From Nitrospira sp. (lineage in GTDB: Bacteria > Nitrospirota > Nitrospiria > Nitrospirales > Nitrospiraceae), in contig JARFXR010000002.1 of the NCBI GenBank assembly GCA_029194535.1, forward strand, positions 744,001-808,000: a DNA stretch of 64,000 nt, written 5' to 3'. Within the stretch, counting starts at the first letter, position 1; the number at the start of each line of letters is the position of its first letter. This document shows, piece after piece, positions 26,574-34,639 of the stretch. The notes under the pieces were generated by a model. It worked only from the letters and a program-made list of their open reading frames with translations, did not search any database and was not told the origin of the DNA. The position numbers were made by a program, and so were the translations under genes.

Positions 26574-27951
26574 GGCCGGTCGAGGGAAACCGAACCACCC
26601 AGAGCATAATCGCCGCGAAGGTCAAGGATCCGATCGCCGCGAGCCACAGAAACCAGTCCAGCTTGCCGAGGAGGGCGAACAACAGGACGATGACAGAAAA
26701 ATCCCGGCTCGCCACATTCTGCAGAATGAATTCGGAGCGCGCTGCATGCGCGAGACTCTTCCACCCGTTCGTTGCTCTGATCCTCTGGGCCTTGCCCACC
26801 AGTACGAATGACAGGGCATTTCCCAGAATTGCGGCAGCCCCCAAGGCTAACGGCGCCCAAGCGTACGGGAACCCCGAGCCGGCAATATAGCTCCCCCAGG
26901 CGATTCCTCCGAAGATCGCCATATGGACGACATTATCCATGGCAATGTCGAGCCAGGCTCCGAACGACGACTCGGTGAAGGTCAGCCGCGCGATTTCACC
27001 GTCGCTGCAGTCGATGACCGCAGCCAACTGGAAGAGCACCGCTGCGGCGAGACCAGCGGCGTACGTCCCCCTCGCAAATCCCGCCGCCGCTGCCAGACCC
27101 ACAAAAGTGGCCAGCATGGTCACAGTGTTCGGCGATAACCCGAGCGCGAGAAAGACCCGTGTGAACCTTCGGGACAGAATCCGATTGAAATACCGGTCGA
27201 CGACGCCTTCGAGGTCGCTTCTGAGCGATGCAAACAGCTGACTCTCGGCCGCTCGCAGGTCACGGGAGTTCCGTACCGCCCGGTACCACTGAGCCTGGTT
27301 CGAGTCGGTCGAAAAGACACGTAACCGGCCGGTCGCCGCCGCCTGCTCGATCCATCGACGAACAGGAACGGTACCGGACTGGCACATCGCCGGTCCTGTG
27401 GCGCTCAACAGGCTCGCCGGCAGCACCACCAGATCCGCTGCCTCGGCCACGCTCGATTCCGCGAACCGGCGGATCGACTCGACATCGCCCTGAATCGTCC
27501 CCTGGTGATGCCGCCGGAGCCCGACGACAATCGCCTGTCCTTCCTGAACGTCCCGTCGGAGCTGTTCGACCAACTCACGCGAAAAGATACCGGCTGCTCC
27601 GGACACCAGACAGAAGCCGCGAACCTCAGCGGCCAACGCTTCCCAAGTCCGAGGGTCATCCAACGGAAATTCCCGAACGGGCATCCAACGGACCGGGATC
27701 GTCACGCGAGGTCCCTTGCCGAGAGCTTGCTTGAGCGCGTCTTCCTCCACCCCGGCTACCACAATCAGCTGCCGGATGCCCGCGCGTTGAAAGGTCAACA
27801 CGGCGCGCTGGAACAGGCCGATGCCCACAATCGGCGTCAGCGGCCCGACTGCTCCGCCGACCGGCGCCCCGGACAGGTCCACAGACGGGAGCAGGATGGC
27901 GGTTGAGAGCCCCTGCAGATCGGCCTGTTGGTCAAGCAAACTCTCGCCCAT
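26566..27951 (-). CDS. Nucleotidyltransferase-like / CDP-alcohol phosphatidyltransferase fusion protein
   Basis: A 461-aa two-domain protein. Residues 15-240 resemble a sugar-phosphate nucleotidyltransferase fold but lack the usual GxGxR loop: GPLTPIVGIGLFQRAVL stands where that region should be. Residues 250-461 are a membrane CDP-alcohol phosphatidyltransferase. Its motif is complete: Asp317-Gly318, Ala321-Arg322, Gly331, Asp335 and Asp339, exactly the DGxxAR-x8-GxxxDxxxD spacing. The layout recalls IPCT-DIPPS fusions of inositol-phosphate metabolism. Placed after phosphonate genes, it probably transfers a CMP-activated head group (for example CMP-2-aminoethylphosphonate) to a lipid alcohol, or uses CDP-diacylglycerol. 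The ATG at 27949-27951 has AGAGGA eight bases upstream; ten extra codons upstream lack one. Confidence 0.88.
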   Translation of the reverse strand: MGESLLDQQADLQGLSTAILLPSVDLSGAPVGGAVGPLTPIVGIGLFQRAVLTFQRAGIRQLIVVAGVEEDALKQALGKGPRVTIPVRWMPVREFPLDDPRTWEALAAEVRGFCLVSGAAGIFSRELVEQLRRDVQEGQAIVVGLRRHHQGTIQGDVESIRRFAESSVAEAADLVVLPASLLSATGPAMCQSGTVPVRRWIEQAAATGRLRVFSTDSNQAQWYRAVRNSRDLRAAESQLFASLRSDLEGVVDRYFNRILSRRFTRVFLALGLSPNTVTMLATFVGLAAAAGFARGTYAAGLAAAVLFQLAAVIDCSDGEIARLTFTESSFGAWLDIAMDNVVHMAIFGGIAWGSYIAGSGFPYAWAPLALGAAAILGNALSFVLVGKAQRIRATNGWKSLAHAARSEFILQNVASRDFSVIVLLFALLGKLDWFLWLAAIGSLTFAAIMLWVVRFPSTGRG

Positions 27952-28011
27952 GTCGGGCTGTCCTCTTAGGTTGTGCACCATCGCGACAGGAAATCGCGAG
28001 ATGAATGCGCA

Positions 28012-28731
28012 TCACAATTTCGGCAGCACATCCCGCTCGGCTTTCTCCACGTCCTCGGCGAAATCGATCTCGGTCCAGGGCAAGCCCCCGATTTTTTCAT
28101 GCCCCACTTTCACATCCCTGAAGAATTCCAGTAACGCATCTTCGTACTCCATCTGCCAGGCTTCCCGGTCCACGTACCTCCTGAGAGATGCAACGATATG
28201 TGGAGTATCCGCCGCTCTGACCCTGAGAAACCCGACGCCTTCTCCCGCATAGTCGTAATGCAGCGGCAGACGCTTGGTCAGCGCGACGACGCGACCGCCC
28301 TCGACGACCACCATACATTCTTCTCCGGTCTGTTTGACCGATTCATCCATCAGCAGGGCGTTGGGATACTCGGACTGCACGAGTCTTCGGAGGATCTCAC
28401 GATGAAACAGCACGTCCGCATCCATAATGACGACGTCATCGTCCAAGACCGTACGCGCCTCCCACAGAGAAGAAATGCTGCCGCGATGGAATTGCTCATT
28501 GACGAGGAAGTTCACCCGCACCCCGTGGGAATTGGCATCCACGGCCGCCCGAATCATCTCCTGTTTGTATCCGACGACGATATCCGCTCGGGCCACACCG
28601 ACCTCTCCCAGTGATCGCAGATAGCGGTGAAGCAGACTCCGGCCGCCGATCTCGATCAGACATTTGGGGCGATGCTGTGTCAGAGGCCAGAGCCGCTTGC
28701 CGACGCCGGCGGCGAGAATGACGGCTTTCAT
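28012..28731 (-). CDS. Sugar-nucleotidyltransferase-family protein, probable phosphonate cytidylyltransferase
   Basis: A 239-aa nucleotidyltransferase. The N-terminal motif is intact: AVILAAGVGKRLWPLT then RPKCLIEIGG, giving the GxGxR loop and the PK lysine. VVIMDADVLFH supplies the metal-binding Asp, and GLPWTEIDFAEDVEKAE near the C-terminus is typical of choline-phosphate or phosphonate cytidylyltransferases (LicC/PntC type). It overlaps the 2-aminoethylphosphonate transaminase gene by 4 bp (ATGA). In some bacteria these two enzymes are fused, so CTP + 2-aminoethylphosphonate to CMP-2-aminoethylphosphonate is the likely reaction. The substrate is inferred from context. Confidence 0.85.
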   Translation of the reverse strand: MKAVILAAGVGKRLWPLTQHRPKCLIEIGGRSLLHRYLRSLGEVGVARADIVVGYKQEMIRAAVDANSHGVRVNFLVNEQFHRGSISSLWEARTVLDDDVVIMDADVLFHREILRRLVQSEYPNALLMDESVKQTGEECMVVVEGGRVVALTKRLPLHYDYAGEGVGFLRVRAADTPHIVASLRRYVDREAWQMEYEDALLEFFRDVKVGHEKIGGLPWTEIDFAEDVEKAERDVLPKL

Positions 28732-29810
28732 GCGGGCGCGCAAATCCGTTCCACGGCGTCGAGAAATGCCGTGAACTGTGCTTCGGTCAATGCTCCCATG
28801 TTGGCCACCCGAAAAATCTTGTTCTCCAGATTACCCTGACCGGCATAGATGACATACCCCTGCGCCTTCAATTGATCATGGAGAACCTGGTAGGACAACC
28901 CCTCCGGCAGATAGTAGGCGGTGATCGTGTTGGATTGGCGATCCGGCGTCAGAACCGGTTTCAGGCCGAGTTTGGCCATTCGCTCTCGGATCAACGTCGC
29001 CATCTTCTTATAGCGCTGGATGCGCCGGGAGACCCCTTCTTCCAGCAGTTCATTGAGCGCCTCGTCAAATGCATAATACAGCTGCACCGCCGGCGTGAAC
29101 GGGATGATACCTTGTCCTTGATCGTTCACATAATGGGTGAGATGGAGATACCAGGAGCGCTTGGGATACGCCCGCATCCGTTCCAGGAATCCCCGACGCA
29201 GGAGCACAAACGACACGCCCGGAAATCCCTGGATGCACTTCCCCGCGGTCCCGCCGACCATGTAGATGTGATTGCCGGCGATGTCGAGCGGTTCACCGCC
29301 CAAAGCGCTGACGGCGTCCAGTATGAACACACGGTTTTGACTGTCGACGACCTCCGCGATTTCCTTGACCGGATTGATCAAACCGGTCGTAGTCTCATGA
29401 TGCACCATCGCCACCGCATGGACTTCCGGATGCTGTCTGAGGGCCAGCCGCAATCGCTCGGGGTCCGGCGGCACGGTCCACTCGTATTTCAGTTCGGAGA
29501 CGCCCAAACGATGAATGCCCACCATCTGGGAAAGCCGCTCGCCATACACTCCATTGTTCAGGACCAGCATGCGTTTACCGTGCGGGAGAGAGGACAGTAC
29601 GGCGGCTTCGACGGCAGACGTTCCGGAGCCCGTGATCAGCACGGCGGCATAGTCGCCTTCCACTCCCGGCACGAAGGCCTTCAGCAGCTTGGATTGAATC
29701 CCGGCCAGGAGATCGGAGAATTCCGATTCCCGGTGACATATGTCCTGCCGAAGGAGAGCCTGCCTGACCCTGTCGGACACGTTCACAGGCCCCGGATTCA
29801 ACAACATCAT
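28728..29810 (-). CDS. phnW: 2-aminoethylphosphonate--pyruvate transaminase-type aminotransferase
   Basis: A 360-aa class V PLP-dependent aminotransferase. It begins MLLNPGPVNVSDRVRQALL, has the ICHRESEF stretch, ITGSGTSAVEAAV for phosphate binding, VFILDAVSALGGEP with the PLP-ring Asp165, and the Schiff-base lysine Lys191 in GGTAGKCIQGFPG. Together these are characteristic of AEP transaminase. In a pathway with PEP mutase and phosphonopyruvate decarboxylase it should run in the biosynthetic direction, turning phosphonoacetaldehyde into 2-aminoethylphosphonate. It lies 16 bp after the decarboxylase beta gene and is coupled to the next gene by a 4-bp overlap. Confidence 0.93.
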   Translation of the reverse strand: MMLLNPGPVNVSDRVRQALLRQDICHRESEFSDLLAGIQSKLLKAFVPGVEGDYAAVLITGSGTSAVEAAVLSSLPHGKRMLVLNNGVYGERLSQMVGIHRLGVSELKYEWTVPPDPERLRLALRQHPEVHAVAMVHHETTTGLINPVKEIAEVVDSQNRVFILDAVSALGGEPLDIAGNHIYMVGGTAGKCIQGFPGVSFVLLRRGFLERMRAYPKRSWYLHLTHYVNDQGQGIIPFTPAVQLYYAFDEALNELLEEGVSRRIQRYKKMATLIRERMAKLGLKPVLTPDRQSNTITAYYLPEGLSYQVLHDQLKAQGYVIYAGQGNLENKIFRVANMGALTEAQFTAFLDAVERICAPA

Positions 29811-29826
29811 GGTGCGGTTCTACTCC

Positions 29827-30405
29827 TTACTCTATGGCTTTCATGAATCGCTTGGTTAAGTCCGGCGGCTCGAGCAAGACACGGCCGGCATCCTCGGCAA
29901 ACTCGTTGACCTTGACCAGCAACATGCTGGGCCCGTCCTTTTTGAGCATATCCTTGAACTCGTAGACAAGGTCCTCGCGATCACGCACACGCTCAACGTT
30001 CACATAGCCCGCGGCCTTGGCCACTCTGTCCAGCGGCACCACATTCGAGATCGTCGGTTGATTTCCGGTCGTCCCGTAGACCTCATTATCGAAGACGACA
30101 TGGATGAAGTTCTTCGGCTTCAGGGCGCCGACTGTGGCCAGAGTACCCATTCCCATGAGCACATTGCCGTCTCCGTCGAAGGTGACGACCTGCTTGTTCG
30201 GCTTGGCCAGCGCCACACCCAGCGCGATCGCCGGCGCATTGCCCATGGAGCCGATCATGTAAAAATGCGTTGCCCTATCCGCAATCTTGTGCGCTTCGCG
30301 CGACGGAAATCCATTACAAATGATGACGGGCTGATCCGTCAACAATTCCAGGAGGGCGCCGATGGCCTGAGCCCGGCTGATCAACGTTCCTTGCTCCGGT
30401 CTCAT
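29827..30405 (-). CDS. Phosphonopyruvate decarboxylase, TPP-binding (beta/C-terminal) subunit
   Basis: A 192-aa protein matching only the C-terminal thiamine-diphosphate half of phosphonopyruvate or sulfopyruvate decarboxylases. FYMIGSMGNAPAIALGVALA and TFDGDGNVLMGMGTLATVG form the GDG...N motif that binds Mg and TPP, and FDNEVYGTTGNQPT follows. The usual single-chain enzyme is about 375 aa; here the two halves are separate genes, as in ComD/ComE. The phosphonate neighbours favour phosphonopyruvate over sulfopyruvate as substrate. The ATG at 30403-30405 has AAAGGA upstream. Confidence 0.9.
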   Translation of the reverse strand: MRPEQGTLISRAQAIGALLELLTDQPVIICNGFPSREAHKIADRATHFYMIGSMGNAPAIALGVALAKPNKQVVTFDGDGNVLMGMGTLATVGALKPKNFIHVVFDNEVYGTTGNQPTISNVVPLDRVAKAAGYVNVERVRDREDLVYEFKDMLKKDGPSMLLVKVNEFAEDAGRVLLEPPDLTKRFMKAIE

Positions 30406-30472
30406 GGCATCGTTCCTTTCATCACAGTGTTCCGATCAAGCCCAGCATGGCATCCCGCCCGAGCGCAACCGT

Positions 30473-30970
30473 TCACGGGTGCAGTCCCTTGACAACCCCC
30501 TTACCAATGAAGAGGGCGACGGGAATCCGCTGCTTCATAAATATCTCCGCCACCCATTTGAAGTCCTCGACGGCGGTCTTCTCCGTCAGCGTTCGGTGAG
30601 GAATCTTCATCGTATCGAGAAGTTGTGGCATTGTCTCTCCCATGACGAGATGTTCCGGCGCATCCTTTCCTCCTTGTCCGCGCCACGACACGATGAGGAT
30701 ACAGGGCTGCCGGTAAATCATATTGAGCGAAATGAGCGTATTGAGCGACGTGCCGAGCCCTGAATTCTGCATCAGCACCACGGGGATCTTGCCGGCCATG
30801 TATGCTCCGGCGGCCATCGCGACGGCTTCATCCTCACGCACCGCCGGCGTATACAGGTGCCGATCGATCAGTTCGGCGATGATGCCGCCCAGCAATGAAT
30901 CGGGCACTCCTGTAAAGAAATCCACGCCCATATCCTGCATCGCCCGTACAAACGCATCGCTGTCGATCAT
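30473..30970 (-). CDS. Phosphonopyruvate decarboxylase, pyrimidine-binding (alpha/N-terminal) subunit
   Basis: A 165-aa protein matching the N-terminal PYR half of the same decarboxylase family. GVDFFTGVPDSLLGGIIAEL, the catalytic Glu region AVREDEAVAMAAGAYMAG, LMQNSGLGTSLNTLISLN and SWRGQGGKDAPEHLVMG are all family marks. It pairs with the TPP-binding subunit encoded 67 bp downstream; the active site needs both. The frame runs on to 31018, but the ATG at 30968-30970 begins MIDSDAFVRAMQ as in homologues. It is the first gene of the minus-strand phosphonate operon. Confidence 0.9.
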   Translation of the reverse strand: MIDSDAFVRAMQDMGVDFFTGVPDSLLGGIIAELIDRHLYTPAVREDEAVAMAAGAYMAGKIPVVLMQNSGLGTSLNTLISLNMIYRQPCILIVSWRGQGGKDAPEHLVMGETMPQLLDTMKIPHRTLTEKTAVEDFKWVAEIFMKQRIPVALFIGKGVVKGLHP

Positions 30971-31113
30971 CGGCTCTCGTTCCTCGTTATAGGGTCCGAA
31001 CAGGAAAAACGCGCGCATTATATGCCATGCACCGAGGTGTTCTCAAGAAATCTGGACGGTTGCACCTTGTGCCCTTGCATGTTAGCGTGCTCCATGAATA
31101 CCGGTGGCCATCC

Positions 31114-31629
31114 GTGAAACGGCGCGCGGGACATGTCTTCATTCTGACGCTTGTGTTCTTCTGGTCAGTCGAAGCCGTTCATGCCGTGCCGATGACCAAG
31201 GACCCGAAGGGCTTTCGCGACATCGCCTGGGGCTCGTCGCTGTCGGCACGACCGGACCTGATGGTCAAGCATACAGGACACCATCTCCGGGAATATGAGT
31301 TCACCCGCGATGCTCCGTCATTTGGAGGAATCCCGGTTGATAGTGTTCGATTGACGTCCATCGATGAACAGTTCGCGCGCGTCACGATTCGCTACAAAGG
31401 CGACCAGATTCACAAGCGGATTCTCCTGTATCTTGAAGAAGAGTTCGGTCCGCTTGAACGCCTTCCTGGGCAGATGGTGCGTGGACTGAATCAGCAGTAC
31501 AATTGGCGAGGGACCGATTCGGAAATCAACATGACCTACCAGGCGTCCACTGAGCGCGGATTCATTTTTATCGACAGCCGAACCCTAGCGCCTCTGTTCA
31601 ATGATCAGATCGCCGACACAGCGGACTAA
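31114..31629 (+). CDS. Exported protein of unknown function
   Basis: A protein of about 171 aa beginning with a GTG at 31114. The N-terminus has a basic start (KRRAGH), a hydrophobic core (VFILTLVFFWSV) and AVHA-VP, which looks like a signal peptide. The mature part has DPKGFRDIAWGSSL near its start, a motif shared with the truncated paralogue that follows. It resembles small periplasmic proteins often annotated only as hypothetical. A longer start at 31027 is possible but would put about 30 residues in front of the signal peptide. Function unknown. Confidence 0.65.
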   Translation: MKRRAGHVFILTLVFFWSVEAVHAVPMTKDPKGFRDIAWGSSLSARPDLMVKHTGHHLREYEFTRDAPSFGGIPVDSVRLTSIDEQFARVTIRYKGDQIHKRILLYLEEEFGPLERLPGQMVRGLNQQYNWRGTDSEINMTYQASTERGFIFIDSRTLAPLFNDQIADTAD

Positions 31630-31631
31630 GC

Positions 31632-31817
31632 ATGCCTCTGTCTCCGTATTGCGGCCTGCTTCTGCGGGTGCTGATTCTGACGGCGTCGGCCGCGATGGTG
31701 TCCGGCCTGGTCGCCCTTGCGATTCCCATTCAGCATGATCCGAATGGATTCGAGGGCATCCCGTGGGGAACGGCGCAGTCGGAATCTGAGGTCTTCGGCA
31801 CGCCGGCCACTCTCTAG
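31632..31817 (+). pseudogene. Truncated paralogue of the preceding exported protein
   Basis: A 61-codon frame two bases after the previous stop. It encodes a signal-peptide-like N-terminus and HDPNGFEGIPWGTAQSESE, which matches DPKGFRDIAWGSSLSARPD of the gene before it. It then ends abruptly at GTPATL, where the paralogue continues for another 130 residues. The rest is not found in the 75 bases before the PEP-mutase gene, so this looks like a tandem duplicate that lost its 3' part. A very short expressed peptide cannot be excluded. Confidence 0.55.
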
Positions 31818-31896
31818 CGGGCTTTTGAAACGCGCGATTCGGCCGCAAACTTTCGGTTGACAAGTGGAACGCGCTTTCGCATCATGCGAGGTCATC

Positions 31897-33576
31897 ATGA
31901 CAAACGCCGCCAAGCTCCGAGCCGCCCTCAAGAAACCCGGCGCATTGAAAGTCGTCGGGGCACACGATGCCCTCAGCGCCCGCCTCATTGAACGTGCGGG
32001 GTTCGACGGGGTATGGGCCTCCGGCTTCGCCATCTCCGCTTCGCTCAAATGCATTCCGGACGCGAGCTTCATCACGTCCAGCGAGCAACTCGAAGTTGAA
32101 CGAAACATCGCCGAAGCGGTCGGAATTCCTGTCATCGCCGATTGCGACACCGGCTACGGAAACGCGCTGAACGTCATGCGCACGGTCACCGACCGTGAGC
32201 GTGCGGGCGTCGCGGCGATTTGCATCGAAGACAACGTCTACCCGAAACGCTGCAGCTTTTACGCCGGCGTCCGCCGCGAACTCATTCCTCTCGACGAGCA
32301 TTGTGGAAAGATCAAGGCGGCGAAAGCGGCTCAGCTTTCCCCCGATTTCATGGTAATCGCCAGGACCGAAGCCCTGATTGCCGGATGGGGGCAGGAGGAA
32401 GCGCTCAAGCGGGCGGAAGCCTACGCAGAGGCAGGCGCCGATGCCGTCTTGATCCATTCCAAGTCAAGGAAGTTCGATGAACTTCGAGCGGTCTACAAGG
32501 CCTGGTCCGGGCGCGTTCCACTGGTGGTGGTTCCGACGATCTTCGACCAGACAACCGCCGCAGAAATGGAAGAAGCAGGCGCAAAGATCATCATCTACGC
32601 CAACCAGCCGGTACGCGCGGCGATTCGGGCCATGCGCGATGCGCTGGACCTCATCAAACGAGACACTAGACCCGGCGCCGCGAATGACCGCATTGTGACC
32701 TTGCCTGAGGTCTACGACATCGTTGGAGTTCCGCAGATGGAGGAAGACGAGCGACAGTTCCTCCCCGTCGGCGGGGAACAGATCACGGCGATCATCCCGG
32801 CCGCAGGCTTTGAGAAGCAGTTGCTTCCCCTCATCGAAGACATGCCCAAATGCCTGCTGGACATCAAGGGCAAGACAATTCTGGAACGTCAGATATCCGC
32901 GCTGAACGAATGCAATATCAAGCAGATCGCCCTCATCCGCGGCTATAAGAAGGAGGCGATCACCCTGCCGAACATCCGGTACTATGACAACGACCGGTAT
33001 GAAGAAACCGGGGATCTGTTCTCAATTTTCTGCGCCGAGAGCGAGATGAAGGGCCGGACGATCATCCTGTACGGCGATATTGTCTTTGACAACACCATCC
33101 TCGAAAAGCTCCTGAAGAGCCCGGCGGACATGGCGCTGGTCGTGGATCTGGCTTGGCCGGAGGAACGCCAGCGTGACCGGCAGCCGGTCCATCTCAACCC
33201 CGACTTGGTCCGCCTCGCCGAATCTCCCGGCAGAAGCTATCTGTCGCGGTTCGTCATGCCGGAAGGTGAGCATCGTGTGGCAAAAATCGGGCGACATCTA
33301 CCCCATGACGAAGCTCACGGCGAATTCATCGGCATGGCCATGTTTTCCGAGAGAGGCATTGCGGCATTCAAATCCGGATATCGAGCCGCGCTTGATCGCT
33401 ACCGATCCGATGGGTTCCACGAGGCGGGTGCCGTTGCCAAAGCCTCGTTTACCGATCTGATTCAGGAATTGATCGATCACGGCCAGCGAGTCGAAGCCGT
33501 GCCCATCTTCAAGGGCTGGGTCGAAGTCGATTCGTTTGAAGAATACCAAAAAGCCTGGGCGAAGCTGCGCCAATAG
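31897..33576 (+). CDS. PEP mutase-family enzyme fused to a nucleotidyltransferase-like domain
   Basis: A 559-aa fusion. Residues 1-285 are an isocitrate-lyase/PEP-mutase barrel with ADCDTGYGN (metal-binding Asp), ICIEDNVYPKRCSF at 108-121 and VIARTEALIAGWG. Mutases that make phosphonopyruvate from PEP usually show EDKxFPKxNS; here the Lys is Asn113 and the key Asn is Cys119. Residues 296-559 are a nucleotidyltransferase fold, but IPAAGFEKQLLPLIEDMPK lacks the GxGxR loop. Despite these changes, the neighbouring decarboxylase, transaminase and cytidylyltransferase strongly suggest that it feeds a phosphonate pathway. The frame starts 11 codons earlier; the ATG at 31897 begins MTNAAKLRAAL as expected. 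Confidence 0.88.
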   Translation: MTNAAKLRAALKKPGALKVVGAHDALSARLIERAGFDGVWASGFAISASLKCIPDASFITSSEQLEVERNIAEAVGIPVIADCDTGYGNALNVMRTVTDRERAGVAAICIEDNVYPKRCSFYAGVRRELIPLDEHCGKIKAAKAAQLSPDFMVIARTEALIAGWGQEEALKRAEAYAEAGADAVLIHSKSRKFDELRAVYKAWSGRVPLVVVPTIFDQTTAAEMEEAGAKIIIYANQPVRAAIRAMRDALDLIKRDTRPGAANDRIVTLPEVYDIVGVPQMEEDERQFLPVGGEQITAIIPAAGFEKQLLPLIEDMPKCLLDIKGKTILERQISALNECNIKQIALIRGYKKEAITLPNIRYYDNDRYEETGDLFSIFCAESEMKGRTIILYGDIVFDNTILEKLLKSPADMALVVDLAWPEERQRDRQPVHLNPDLVRLAESPGRSYLSRFVMPEGEHRVAKIGRHLPHDEAHGEFIGMAMFSERGIAAFKSGYRAALDRYRSDGFHEAGAVAKASFTDLIQELIDHGQRVEAVPIFKGWVEVDSFEEYQKAWAKLRQ

Positions 33577-33766
33577 GCCGGCGCGACTGTTTCATTCACG
33601 ATTCTCCGGGCACCTCACCAGCCCGTCTCCGTCTTCTCCTCAACCCCCACCGAACGATGGGTCTCGTTTCCCTCTCCCTGGGGATGGGCAAATCCAGGAA
33701 ATCCGCTACTCTTCAACTGTCGCCTGGCAGTCGATAGACGAAGCCTCTAGGGAGGGAAACCACTCG

Positions 33767-34183
33767 ATGAAATCGCGAATCTTTGATCTGGGGATCGACT
33801 TGAGGGGCGCATACGCCCCATTGGACCGCCGTTATGCAGAACGCGCCGCCTTTCAGGCCCGAGTGCTGTACGCGAGCGAGGACGGGGCCAGGCTCCTCAA
33901 GGCTGAGGGGGCATTGACTGACCTCTCAAAATCAGGCTGCAAAATCCAAGGCACGGTCTCGCCACTGGAAGGCAGCCATGTCACGCTGTTTCTGTATCTC
34001 GGGGACGGCCAACCGCCTCTGTGCCTGACCGAGGCGACAATCTCTTGGGTCAGGGGATCGGCCTTTGCGGCCAAATTCCCCGACCTGACACCGGAAGAGC
34101 GGAAACGGATTCAGGAACTCATCTGGAAGCACGTCACCCTTTCTTTGTCAAACCCGCGGCGAGCAGGGTTTCGCATCGTCTGA
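33767..34183 (+). CDS. PilZ-domain protein (first of three)
   Basis: A 138-aa protein with one PilZ domain. RRYAERAAFQARVLY carries the RxxxR-type element and ALTDLSKSGCKI the (D/N)xSxxG element; TISWVRGSAFAAKF is the closing strand. Both parts of the c-di-GMP site are present, so binding is plausible. The ATG at 33767 has GGAGGG upstream; the open frame before it contains low-complexity sequence and is rejected. It heads a group of three similar genes in a row. Confidence 0.8.
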   Translation: MKSRIFDLGIDLRGAYAPLDRRYAERAAFQARVLYASEDGARLLKAEGALTDLSKSGCKIQGTVSPLEGSHVTLFLYLGDGQPPLCLTEATISWVRGSAFAAKFPDLTPEERKRIQELIWKHVTLSLSNPRRAGFRIV

Positions 34184-34227
34184 CGTTGGAGCCGATCGCC
34201 GCCAACATGCAGCAGAGGGAGTTAATC

Positions 34228-34617
34228 ATGAACGCTTGCCCGTCCGACCATCCGAATGACCATCCTGCCGCCTTCAGACTCACCCGCCGCACTACCGAGC
34301 GAGTCCCAACCCATTTTGCCGTGATGTATTCGGGAATGCAGTCGGGGTTCATGCTGATGGGGGACGGATTGACCGCCAACCTCTCTGATCGCGGCGTCGG
34401 GATCTGCGGCAACCAATGCGTAACCCGGGGGATGGAACTCGCTCTCTTTATCATGCTTCCCGGCATGGAAGATCCGATCTGCCTCCCGCAGTGCCGGGTT
34501 TCCTGGGTGTCCGGCCTCCGCTTCGGCGTGGAAATGCTCTTGCTTTCGCCTGAGACTCTGAACCAACTGCGTTTTCACACCTGGAATTCATCCTCCCGTC
34601 CATCCATCGGGCGATGA
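34228..34617 (+). CDS. PilZ-domain protein (second of three)
   Basis: A 129-aa PilZ protein. RLTRRTTERVPTHFAVMYS gives the arginine element, LTANLSDRGVGICG the NxSxxG element, and CRVSWVSGLRFGVEML the last strands. It is similar to the third gene (ELALFIMLPGMEDPI versus ELALFLYLPDGQDPL), pointing to tandem duplication. The ATG at 34228 has GAGGGAG seven bases upstream; an alternative ATG is at 34207. Confidence 0.8.
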   Translation: MNACPSDHPNDHPAAFRLTRRTTERVPTHFAVMYSGMQSGFMLMGDGLTANLSDRGVGICGNQCVTRGMELALFIMLPGMEDPICLPQCRVSWVSGLRFGVEMLLLSPETLNQLRFHTWNSSSRPSIGR

Positions 34618-34639
34618 TCGTTATTGAAGGAGGTGACTC

